In this document: positions 1 through 9,456 of the stretch, piece after piece
Position numbering within the stretch: position 1 is the stretch's first letter
How the letters are laid out: the number at the start of each line of letters is the position of its first letter
Assembly (NCBI GenBank): GCA_009363875.1
Contig: CM018695.1
Coordinates: 44,883,935-44,947,934 of the forward strand
Direction: 5' to 3'
DNA length: 64,000 nucleotides
Origin: Mikania micrantha
Lineage: Eukaryota; Streptophyta; Magnoliopsida; Asterales; Asteraceae
Translations under genes and position numbers: made by a program
Notes under the pieces: generated by a model
Database searches by the model: none
What the model saw: only the letters and a program-made list of their open reading frames with translations
Told to the model about the DNA's origin: nothing

Positions 1-2
1 CT

Positions 3-1292
3 CTTAATAGAGTTGAGTTCATCTGTTCCGATAAGCTACTACGCATTCCTGTGGAGAACAATGAGGTCTTGGAGATTCGTGGAGACCAAGCGAAACGCAG
101 TGTCAAGATAATATCGTGCATGAAGGCTCGCAAGTACTTACGAAAACAATGCGTTGCATTCCTAGCTCACGTGATCGAGAAAGACAAGAAGACAATCAAG
201 ATTCAAGATGTACCAATTGTGAGAGATTTTGCAGAAGTCTTTCCGGATGATTTACCCGGACTGCCACCCGAGAGATTGGTGCAGTTCCGAATCGATTTGA
301 TTCCGGGAGCAACTCCTGTAGCTAAGTCTCCTTATAGACTTGCTCCATCAGAGATGCAGGAGCTGTCTAACCAGTTACAAGAGCTACTTGATAAAGGATT
401 CATCCGACCGAGCTTTTCCCCGTGGGGAGCTCCGGTTCTTTTTGTTAAAAAGAAGGATGGAACTTTCAGGATGTGCATAGATTATCGAGAACTTAACAAA
501 CTCACCATCAAGAATCGGTACCCGTTACCGAGGATTGATGATTTGTTTGATCAGTTACAGGGAGCGCAGTACTTTTCAAAGATAGACCTGAGATCAGGCT
601 ATCATCAGCTCCGTATTCAAGAAGAAGATATACCAAAGACAACCTTTCGTACTCGATATGGTCATTACGAATTCATGGTGATGCCATTCGGTTTGACGAA
701 CGCACCGGCTGTGTTCATGGATTTGATGAACCGGGTGTGCAAGCCGTATTTAGATCAGTTTGTGATCGTCTTCATTGACGATATACTGATTTATTCAAAG
801 AACAAGAAGGAACATGAGCAACACCTCAAAACAGTTTTGGAGCTTCTGAAAGAAGAACAACTCTATGCCAAATTCTCTAAGTGTGAATTTTGGTTAAGAG
901 AAGTTCAGTTCTTGGGTCACGTGATTAACAGTGATGGTATTCACGTGGATCCTGCCAAGATAGAAGCAATCAAGAACTGGGATGTGCCTACGACACCAAC
1001 GGAGATCCGATCATTCTTGGGATTGGCAGGTTATTACAGGAGATTCATTTCGAATTTCTCTAAGATAGCCTTGCCTCTCACCAAGCTCACACAGAAGTCT
1101 GAACCTTTTGTGTGGACACATAAGCAAGAGGAGGCATTCCAGACATTGAAACAAAGATTGTGCAATGCTCCAATCTTAACACTCCCAGAAGGCAATGATG
1201 ACTTTGTAGTTTATTGTGATGCTTCCCATCAGGGACTCGGATGTGTCTTGATGCAACGAGACAAAGTCGTTGCTTATGCCTCACGACATTGA
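3..1292 (+). pseudogene. G1 pol, part 1: end of protease, reverse transcriptase, start of RNase H
   Basis: The frame is open from base 3, before the first Met at 51, because pol starts outside the window. The first residues match the protease tail of G2. RT follows, with SPWGAPVLFVKKKDG near 420, the palm FSKIDLRSGYHQL near 575 and the catalytic FIDD near 772-783. The thumb and connection run through FLGLAGYYRRF, and RNase H starts at VVYCDASHQGLG (about 1207). The frame ends in TGA at 1290-1292. Compared with G2 around 40530, one base is missing just before this stop, so the break is a single-nucleotide deletion inside RNase H. RT itself carries no visible lesion. Confidence 0.9.
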
Positions 1293-2795
1293 AGATACAT
1301 GAGAAGAATTACACGACACATGATTTAGAACTGGGAGCTGTTGTCTTTGCATTAAAGATCTGGAGACACTACCTTTATGGTACCAAATGCACTATCTTCA
1401 CAGATCACAAGAGTTTACAGCACATATTTGATCAGAAGGAGCTTAACATGAGACAGAGACGTTGGGTTGAGCTCCTGAACGATTACGATTGTGTGATCAA
1501 ATACCATCCGGGCAAAGCAAATGTTGTTGCAGATGCTTTGAGCCGGAAGGAAAGAGTCAAACCTTTACGCGTTCGTGCTATGGGAATGACTGTGCAAACC
1601 AGTTTGAGAGATCACATTTTACAAGCACAACAGGAAGCAGTGGCAAGAAACAACCTGAAACGCGAGCTCGATTGTGGAGCCGAGAAACACTTCAAGACAA
1701 AACAAGACGGAGTTATCTATTATCTGGATCGTGTTTGGATCCCAACAGTAGATGAACTTCGAACACTCATTCTTGACGAGGCACACAAGACACGTTATTC
1801 AGTTCATCCTGGTGCCGATAAGATGTACCAAGATCTTAAGTCGTTTTATTGGTGGCCGGGCATGAAGAAAGACATTGCCACTTATGTTGGCAAATGTCTC
1901 ACATGTGCCAAAGTCAAAGCAGAACATCAGAAACCTTCGGGTTTGCTGGAACAACCAGAGATACCACAATGGAAGTGGGAACAAATAGCTATGGATTTCA
2001 TTACCAAGCTACCCCGCACTTCCAGTGGATATGATTCTATTTGGGTCATCATTGATCGATTGACCAAGTCCGAACATTTCTTACCGATCAGAGAAACGTA
2101 CAAAATGGAGAAGTTAGCAAGACTATACATTGATGAAATAGTAGTGAGACACGGTGTGCCATTATCTATTATTTCAGACCGGGACAGTCGATTTACTTCG
2201 CGGTTCTGGCAATCATTGCAACAATCCCTAGGGACAAGTGTTAACTTGAGCACTGCTTATCATCCACAAACGGATGGACAAAGCGAGCGCACCATTCAAA
2301 CCCTAGAGGATATGTTGAGAACATGCATCCTAGACTTCGGTGGGAATTGGGATACACACTTACCTCTCATTGAGTTCTCCTACAACAATAGCTACCACAG
2401 CAGCATTGGATGTGCTCCTTTTGAAGCACTTTATGGTAGAAAATGCCGGTCCCCAATTTGTTGGACCGAAGTGGGAGACAACAGAATCACTGGGCCTGAA
2501 CTTATTCAGGAAACTACTGATAAGATTGCCCAGATACAACAACGATTACAAGCAACACGTAGCCGCCAAAAGAGTTACGCAGACAAACGGCGCAAGCCTT
2601 TGGAATTCGATGTGGGTGACCGAGTCATGTTGAAAGTGTCCCCATGGAAAGGCGTAGTTCGTTTTGGGGCTAAAGGCAAATTAGCACCTAGGTATGTCGG
2701 ACCGTTTGAGATTACTCAACGCATAGGTCCTGTGGCATACAGACTCAGACTCCCAGATGAGCTCAGTGGAGTACACGATGTGGTTACACGATGTG
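1293..2795 (+). pseudogene. G1 pol, part 2: RNase H remainder and integrase
   Basis: This part lies in another frame (the open frame runs 1241-2869). It begins with the RNase H segment HEKNYTTHDLELGAVVFALK and continues through FTDHKSLQHIF and ADALSRK. The integrase His2-Cys2 zinc finger follows (HKTRYSVHPG to CLTCAKVKAEHQKP, about 1782-1935). The DDE core has MDFITKLP, SDRDSRFTSRFW and DGQSERTIQTLED, so both aspartates and the glutamate are present. The integrase C-terminal barrel has VGDRVMLKVSPWKGV. Near 2780 a 13-bp stretch is duplicated in tandem (GTTACACGATGTG), which shifts the frame. The next part starts inside that duplication. Confidence 0.9.
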
Positions 2796-3047
2796 TTTCA
2801 TGTATCAAATCTCAAAAGGTGCTTAATAGACGAATCATTGATCATACCATTGGAAGAGATACAAGTTGATGAGCAACTACATTTCATTGAAGAACCTGTA
2901 GAGATTATGGAACGTGAAGTTAAGAAACTGAAACGTAGCCGTATCCCTATTGTAAGGGTTCGATGGAACTCCAAGCGTGGACCAGAATTTACTTGGGAAC
3001 GCGAGGACAACATGAAAGCCAAGTATCCCCACCTGTTCGAGAAGTAA
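2778..3047 (+). pseudogene. G1 pol, part 3: chromodomain-like C-terminus
   Basis: The open frame 2757-3047 resumes the integrase tail after the 13-bp duplication, with VFHVSNLKRCL then IPLEEIQVDEQLHFIEEPVEI. The last 50 residues contain the chromodomain pattern IVRVRWNSKRGPEFTWERED with the KYPHLF ending typical of plant chromoviruses. In this family the chromodomain tethers the integration complex to modified histones. The stop is TAA at 3045-3047. A GACGAAATTT stretch and the polypurine tract follow directly, which is the usual Tekay/Del junction. No further lesion is seen here. Confidence 0.85.
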
Positions 3048-3089
3048 AGACCGATCTTTATGCTTAAATTTCGGGACGAAATTTCTTTA

Positions 3090-3101
3090 ACAAGGGGAGA
3101 C
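3090..3101 (+). promoter_or_regulatory. G1 polypurine tract
   Basis: ACAAGGGGAGAC lies directly before the TGTGACA that opens the 3' LTR. It is the primer site for plus-strand DNA synthesis. G2 has the same tract with one substitution (42326-42337). Confidence 0.85.
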
Positions 3102-3857
3102 TGTGACAACTAGTACCTGACCGCCCGGCAAGTCCGTACGGTATGTGTACTTGTAAACAGTAACTATGTGTATATATACGATTGTAAACAGTACTTGTAT
3201 TAACAGGATTCTAAATACAAGAACAGTTGTATGTATTTTCGTATAAACTTAAATACATTAAGTACAACATACATCTGAAACATAAGTTGTGATTATTAAG
3301 TGAAAACTTAATGACAATTAACACAACAAATCATGAGAAACAAATCGGTTGCGATCTGATGTCCATAGATGACAGGAATCAGATGGCCGACAATTCAAAG
3401 TGAAAACAATGCGAAAACAGGATGTTTAGTTGAGTTCGACAGTGAGGAAACACAATTTAAACATAAACTGCAGTGTCGTTTCAGAATAACGAACTGACAG
3501 TGTGTTTGCGTGGGTGACGATTCACACAAACATATCTGTGAGTTTAACGTTCTGAAATGATGACTGGAAAGTAGAAAACAAAAGTCGGAAAGCAAAACCA
3601 TCGTCGTGTTCGTTCGAATGACGATTCGAACGAATACGCGCGATGGTGACGCGATTCGACGAAACGAAAACGAATTACGACGCGAAACGATTTTAAATTT
3701 AATTAAATAAAATAATAAACATTTTTACAATTTTGAAACTCATCAAATTAATTAAATTAACATTTTTAATTATTTATTTTGAAGTACGCGTAATTTTCCG
3801 GATACGCGACGAATTAACGAACCGAGCAACCGAAACGGACCCGAACAACACACGTAA

Positions 3858-3915
3858 TATAAATACTTGAAATGAGGGTTTTCTTCTCATTTTCATCTTC
3901 TACATCCTCTCTCTA
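3858..3915 (+). promoter_or_regulatory. G1 LTR candidate upstream promoter: TATA box plus pyrimidine-rich leader
   Basis: TATAAATA at 3858-3865 is followed by a C/T-rich stretch with repeated CTCTCT. Plant core promoters often carry such a Y-patch near the start site. G0 (about 15995-16065) and G2 (about 43085-43115) have the same pyrimidine block followed by related text. Its position before the donor-like site makes it a candidate start for a spliced LTR leader. A second TATA box at 6452 competes as the promoter. Confidence 0.4.
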
Positions 3916-4258
3916 AACAAATTTCCGGCTACACTCTTCATCACCATCAACCCACCTTCAATCCACCATATCTAGCTCGTTTCTTAACCGATTTGGGTGA
4001 TTTTCGAACCCACGCGTAGCCCTTGATGTCCTCTACCTAAAAGTACAGCGGATCTGAGCTTTGGTCCAGTAAAATTCGAGGTATGAGCAAGGGAAGTTCA
4101 CGAAAAATAGGGTTTTCACTATGTTTTTGACCCACACACATATAACCAACGGCCTAGAACTCGAACACACTAGCACCTTACCTCACGATCGACTGATCTG
4201 GGTTAAACATCACCATGGGAGAAGCTAGAACGAGGGTTGGAGCTGGTGGTTGAAGGAG

Positions 4259-4600
4259 GACACACAAGGTTCGCGGCTTTACATCGGCCGAACCCTGTTG
4301 GGACTCACGAAACCATGAGTAGCCACCTTCACCGAACCGTACTACAACCTTCTGGCCCCGAACCCTCTACAGGTCCCGAACCCTAGATGCCATCATCACC
4401 GAGCCTTGACTCATTCCTCACGAACCAGTTCATGCGGACGAACCCTTGAGGCTGCCGAACCCCATGGTTAACCTACGAACCTTCAGTCAACTTGTTAACA
4501 GAACCTTCGTTTGTTGATACTGCCGAACCCTAAATAACCACGAACCCTTGGAACCTGTTGACCGAACCTCATGCACAGGATGGTAGGTTCGCTGCCAGGA
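4259..4600 (+). repeat. CGAACC word array in G1 LTR
   Basis: The short word CCGAACC(C/T) or CGAACC recurs about every 20-40 bp with unrelated sequence between. This is not a tandem repeat with a fixed period. The homologous stretch of G0 (16276-16960) has even more copies. No function is known to me. Confidence 0.6.
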
Positions 4601-4675
4601 GGACCTCATCCTTCGAATTACTGAAGCAGTCGATCATCCCTGTGTAAACAAACTCACGTTTTGTTGCCACATACA

Positions 4676-4830
4676 TTCTGGCCCAATAACATATCTATCG
4701 GCCCAACACCCATTAATTCAGTCCAATTCCTGTTAGCCGGGCCCAATAACAGCCCAATCTCATCTTATTTCGGCCCATGTGCAACTACACGACCCAAGGC
4801 CCACAATCGGCCCATCCCCATAATATTGTG
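4676..4830 (+). promoter_or_regulatory. Cluster of GGCCCA / GCCCA sites
   Basis: About nine GGCCCA or GCCCA words occur in 155 bp. TGGGCC/T (site II) elements are known binding sites of TCP transcription factors in plant promoters. A similar cluster is in the G2 LTR (43545-43800). Use as a binding region is inference. Confidence 0.4.
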
Positions 4831-5680
4831 GCTCACGGGTTAAACACGAGACTCACGCGGTTAACATTCGGCCCATTAGTTTTCTAAACACAAATCAAGT
4901 CAAGAATGAAAGATTATTAATGGGCTATGTAATAATTTGTTATGGGTTAACAAAAATCAACATGTGAAATATTGAGACATAAACCTAAAATCGCCCTTAG
5001 GTTGAATGACAAAGTTATGGACTTAAGAACCATAAATCTAAATCAACATGAAAGAACGTTACAATAAGTGAATTCAAGTAATGTGAAGTCAAAATGGATC
5101 AACAAACAATAAATAAGGGCCGAATCATTACCGAGACTCACGAGTATTAGCCAAGTTAACGCTAACACGCATACATGCACAAGAAACAATTACACTCAAC
5201 ACTTATAAATTATATACAATGTGAATTCAATACAGGAGCGTGAAATCAACATCAAGAACAAACAAAGAGCGCGTGTCTTCATTCTTCTTTTAAGCTAAGT
5301 CAACCCTACAACTACAAGGTGAGTTCATATGCCCCTTTTACTTTTAATCTTAACTGATTTTAACTCTCGGGGCTGAGAAACATGTTTACTTTTATTTATT
5401 TAAAAGTTTTGCTTAACATGTTATTTATACTTTGATTTAGATAATATTAAATTGTTTATTATCGTTTATCATTGTATGCATGCTTGTATGATTATGAGAT
5501 AACAGGGAAACTCAGATGATTATGATAATGTAATTTCTTAATCATCAACACATTAGAATAACTTAGTTATAAGATAATAGCTTATAACACTTAGTTATTT
5601 TCACATGAGCAAATACCTAGACAGTTTACACATAAGCATAACGAGAACAATCCCTCATTGAGACTTTGGGATCACACGGA

Positions 5681-5784
5681 TTACAGTAAATGATGATCAT
5701 GATAACGTAACTTCATGGGATTCTTATCATTTACAGTAAATGATGATCATGATAACGTAACTTCATGGGATTCTTATCATTTAC
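5681..5784 (+). repeat. Two exact 50-bp tandem repeats in G1 LTR, with a diverged third copy
   Basis: TTACAGTAAATGATGATCAT starts at 5681 and again at 5731, and the 50-bp units match throughout. A third, changed copy with GTGAATGACGGTCATG lies around 5900-5960. The unit contains the short palindrome ATGATCAT. Confidence 0.85.
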
Positions 5785-6451
5785 ACATAATTAACATAAT
5801 GTAATAAGACAAGTTCTTATTCGACTTTGTTAAACACACGAGAACATTCCCACACGGATACTTTGGGAACACATGGATTCAGTAAATGACGATTCTTATC
5901 ATTTACAGTGAATGACGGTCATGATAACGTAACTTCATGGGATTCTTGTCATTTACACCCGATTATCATAACGTAATAAGACAAGTTCTTATTCGACTTT
6001 GTTAATCACATGATACAATCCCACACGGAAACTTTGGGATCACACGGCGGGATAGGAGAGAATGGAATGCATTTTAATCTGATTACGTGAGGATTTAAAA
6101 TGGATTCCATTCGGATTCTATACGCTACATTTGGAGACACATGATGAACAGTTAACTAACACTTTTAATATTTAGAAGTGAAACAACAGTTAACCCCTCA
6201 ACTATAGAATAATTTAAGGAATGGATTTAATAAATCTAACATCCTTAACACATATATTGGTTATTAATACTTCAGTTTGATAATCGCAACGTTATCATAT
6301 TATTATTCTATACATGAGAACACAGGTGATCAAGGAAGAGATAAACATGTGAATTGAGAGTGGGAATCAATAGTTGTATTACAAGTAGTGTGGAGTTCTA
6401 GTGGTGTTGTGGTGGGATGTTGGCTAGGGCTTAGTTCCCTTACATATGCCC

Positions 6452-6460
6452 TATATATAA
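6452..6460 (+). promoter_or_regulatory. G1 LTR downstream TATA box
   Basis: TATATATAA lies in the block CATATGCCC-TATATATAAGC. The same block occurs twice in the G2 LTR (45731 and 45951). It sits about 560 bp before the LTR end, a plausible place for transcription initiation. Confidence 0.55.
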
Positions 6461-6608
6461 GCAACACTACTAGGATGATATAGTACTTGTGACTATAACT
6501 ATTGAGGAGCCATTGGATGAACAAGTGAATCAGACAATCATACGAGTAACATATTATCATTGTGAATGTGCATGTGAATGAATCAAGGTTTTACATTAAC
6601 TTAATTAT

Positions 6609-6657
6609 GAACTCACCAACCTAGTGTTGACTTTGTTTTAAATACATGTTTTCTCAG
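6609..6657 (+). promoter_or_regulatory. G1 LTR branch/acceptor-like block
   Basis: GAACTCACC (6609-6617) contains CTCAC, which fits the plant branch-site consensus, and is 38 nt ahead of TTCTCAG (CAG 6655-6657). GAACTCACC is the exact reverse complement of the donor-like GGTGAGTTC at 5318; in G1 the match extends to 12 nt. The same block is in G2, G3 and G4. Confidence 0.45.
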
Positions 6658-7020
6658 GTGACGAACAGGTGTAGAGACATACATGCAAGGTTTAAGCTAG
6701 AGGACTTTTAGAAGACCTAGCTTATTTTGTGTTGCATGCTTTTGGTGCCTAAACAATGAATCATCTTTTGTATATCTTGTACATATACAAGATATAGTTA
6801 TATTGATTCTTTTGGTAGATTTACTTGATTAAATTATGAACGATACAGTGTAATTTAATCTTGTAATTCTATATCGTTGATGTGTTAGCATTTCTCATTT
6901 TGATTATCATGTGCTATGTAGCAATCTGATCATTTGATTATCACTCAAAGATATCGCGCCCCGGGAACCTTCCGCCCGACGGGAAAACCCGATCCGTTTC
7001 CGCCGGCCCGGGGTGTGACA

Positions 7021-8226
7021 ATTCAAGTATTGGTTACTAAACTTGAATCTCTCTATAGGCTCAAGATTCGCATATTCAGAACCGACAATGGGACAGAGTT
7101 CAAAAATCACAACATGGAGAACTTTTGTAATGAACGAGGTATTGTTCAACAATTTAGTGCTCCATATGTTCCCCAAATGAACGATGTTGCTGAGCGAAAG
7201 AACAGGACTTTGATTGAGGCTGGTAGGACTATGCTTGCAGATTCGTCTCTTCCAGTTCAATTCTGGAATGAAGCTATAGCTAATGCTTGCTACACTCTAA
7301 ATCGAGTGTTGATAGTAAAGAGACATGGGAAAACTTGCTTCGAATTGCTCCATAACAGAAAGCCAAATCTTAAGTACCTTGAACCATTTGGTGCACCATG
7401 CACTATGCTTAAGAAACATGAGCAAAGCAAGTTTAATGAAAAGGTGGAAGTAGGGTATTTTCTTGGGTACAGCACTCCAAATAAAAGAGTTTATAACAGA
7501 TCAACTCACAATGTGGAGGAGTGGTACCATGTTGATGTTCAAAAGTATTCCATGCCCCCACCTGGGAAGGGTCTTGATTGGATGTTCAACTATTCTGATC
7601 TGTTTGACTCCTTCAACATGCCTCCCATGTACACTGATGAAGATGTTGCTGTTCAGATGCTGTATGATGCACAGAATGCACCTGAAGAACAAATGCAACT
7701 TTCATCTGTTTCAACTCCCACAGCACAGACAAATTATGACAGTTCAGACACAGACGACAACTCAGTTCCTCTAGCTGCCCCTGAACCAGCTGTTGACAAT
7801 CTTGTACCAGGACTTGAGGATCTGAATTTGAATAATCTTGATCCACAGGTTGAAGTTCCCGCTCACCCTGTTGGACGAATTAATCGGATTCATCCTCAAG
7901 AAAATATTATTGGAAGTCCTTTGGATGGGGTCAAGACAAGAAATCAGCTTTCTTCAGGAGGACTTGCAGACATTCTTGATTTTGCAGATGTAAGATTTTG
8001 TGCTCATTCATGTTTCATCTCCCAAGTTGAGCCACGTACTGTCACTGAAGCTCTCAAGGAAGAGTCATGGGTAGATGCAATGCAAGAAGAACTCCTTCAG
8101 TTCAAAAAGTTAGGTGTCTGGCAATTGGTTGACAGACCAAAAGGTGCAAAAGTAATTGGCACCCGATGGGTTCTTCGTTGCAAGAAAGATGATCACGGGA
8201 TCATAGAGACCAAGTCTACAAGCTAG
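7021..8226 (+). pseudogene. C1 pol: integrase core to N-terminal reverse transcriptase
   Basis: The frame enters from the G1 LTR, so the Met at 6934 is not a real start; copia sequence begins at 7021 with IQVLVTKLESLY. The DDE integrase core shows DNGTEFKN (second Asp) and VAERKNRTLIEA (catalytic Glu). In AERKNR the preceding residue is Asp where C2 has Gly. A linker rich in Ser, Asp and Pro follows. RT begins with TVTEALKEESWVDAMQEEL and GTRWVLRCKKDDHG. At about 8200 the frame is lost: compared with C2 (29615-29855), roughly 240 bp of RT including VYQMDVKSAFLHG are deleted. The element cannot make active RT. Confidence 0.88.
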
Positions 8227-9350
8227 ACAAGGCCTTATATGGATTGCATCAAACACCGCGAGCCTGGTATGAAACATTGTCTACTCACCTTCTGAACAAC
8301 GGGTTCATAAGAGGTGTCATTGACTGTACACTGTTCATTCGAGAAAAGGATGGTGACTTACTCTTGGTGCAAGTATATGTGGACGACATCATCTTCGGTT
8401 CAACAAATGATGATCTGTGCAAAGATTTTGAAAAGGTTATGATAGAGAAGTTCGAGATGAGCTCAATGGGAGAGATGAAATTTTTTTTGGGATTACAAGT
8501 AGATCAGTCTGAGGCAGGAATCTTCATTCATCAAACCAAATATGTTGGGGATATACTGAGCCGGTTCAGTATGTCTGATGCAAAGCCTGCTGGTACCCCA
8601 CTGGCTGTCAATCACCGGATTACACCAGATGAAAAGGGGGAGTTAATTGATGCTACTTTGTACCGAGGAATGATTGGGTCTCTTATGTATCTTACTGCTT
8701 CTCGGCCAGACATCATGTTCGCCACATGCTTGTGTGCACGGTATCAATCAAAACCAAGAGTCTCCCATCTCATTGTTGTCAAGAGGATTATGCGTTATTT
8801 GAAGGGTACACCGGATCTTGGATTATGGTACCCTAATGATGATAACTTTGAGCTCACTGCATACAGTGACTCTGATTATGCTGGCTGCAAAAGAGACTTC
8901 AAGTCAACATCTGCAGGATGTCAGTTCTTTGGAACCCGATTAGTTACCTGGCAGTGCGAGAAGCAGACGCCGATGTCTACTTCAACCTGTGAAGCTGAAT
9001 ACATTGCTGCTGCTAGTTGCTGTTCTCAAATCATCTGGATACAACAGCAACTCAGGGACTATGGGTTACATTTTTCTAACACTCCGATATATGTTGATAA
9101 TACTGTTGCCATAGCAGTCACTAAGAATCCTGTTCAGCACTCCAAAACAAAACACATCGACTTTAAATATCACTTCATACGTGATTGTTTTGAAAAGAAA
9201 TTAATCGATGTCGTTAAAATTCACACCGAACACCAGAAAGCCGATCTTTTCACAAAAGCTTTTGATAAACCCAGATTTTTATATCTGTTATCGGCTAATG
9301 GTGTTTTCCAAAAGGATGAAGTCCTACCTTCATCTGAATCTAACAAATGA
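8202..9350 (+). pseudogene. C1 pol: C-terminal reverse transcriptase and RNase H
   Basis: After the deletion the frame resumes at HRDQVYKLDKALYGLHQ, upstream of the first Met at 8244. The catalytic YVDD is intact in VQVYVDDIIFGSTNDD (about 8368-8412). RT continues through MIGSLMYLTASRPDIMFATC. RNase H has YSDSDYAGCKRDFKSTS, CEAEYIAA and VDNTVAIAVTKNPVQHSKTKHID. The stop is TGA at 9348-9350. The half is uninterrupted for 380 codons, so the 240-bp deletion is the main lesion of this pol. Confidence 0.9.
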
Positions 9351-9443
9351 TCATCGCTTTTCTTAGATAGTTTTTGTTTTGTCTATTTAATTAGTTTCTT
9401 TTCTTAATCAAAAACTCAAAAAGATTTTTTGTTTTAGGTTTTT

Positions 9444-9456
9444 AGGGGGAGATAGT
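9444..9456 (+). promoter_or_regulatory. C1 internal polypurine tract after pol
   Basis: TTTTTAGGGGGAGATAG lies about 95 nt after the pol stop and 5.5 kb before the real 3' LTR. C2 (31120-31129) and the more distant C3 (minus strand, 19452-19469) have the same T-run plus purine tract in the same place. In a copia element without an extra ORF this is where the terminal tract would be. Confidence 0.6.

Larger units (their letters stand above)
1..7020 (+). mobile_element. G1: Ty3/gypsy chromodomain (Tekay/Del-like) LTR retrotransposon, 3' part
   Basis: The element runs off the left window edge, so gag, most of protease and the 5' LTR are not visible. Visible in order are the end of protease, reverse transcriptase, RNase H, integrase, a chromodomain-like tail, a polypurine tract and a 3.9 kb 3' LTR ending in GGGTGTGACA. 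RT-RNaseH-INT order, the FIDD active site and the chromodomain place it in the Ty3/gypsy chromovirus group; very long LTRs fit Tekay/Del. The base after the LTR resumes a copia integrase that is continuous in the sister copy C2, so G1 is inserted in C1. The right-hand target duplication should be ATTCA; its partner lies outside the window. Confidence 0.9.
3102..7020 (+). repeat. G1 3' LTR (3,919 bp)
   Basis: The LTR opens TGTGACAACT after the polypurine tract and closes GGGTGTGACA at 7020, where copia integrase sequence resumes. No gene is seen in it; the reading frames inside are short and come from repeated words. In order it holds a TATAAATA with pyrimidine-rich leader (3858-3915), a CGAACC word array (4259-4600), a TGGGCC-type site cluster (4676-4830), a donor-like GGTGAGTTC (5318), two exact 50-bp repeats (5681-5784), a second TATA box (6452), the complementary GAACTCACC (6609) and an acceptor-like CAG (6655). 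Blocks are shared with G0, G2 and the minus-strand G3 LTR. Confidence 0.88.

Noticed and set aside
1..3047. Integrated pararetrovirus, because protease-RT-RNase H order is shared
   Set aside because: A DDE integrase, a chromodomain, a polypurine tract and long LTRs are present, and no movement protein is seen, so it is a Ty3/gypsy retrotransposon.
6934..7020. Met at 6934 as the start of a 430-codon gene
   Set aside because: The first 29 codons are G1 LTR sequence read through by chance. Copia homology begins exactly at 7021.
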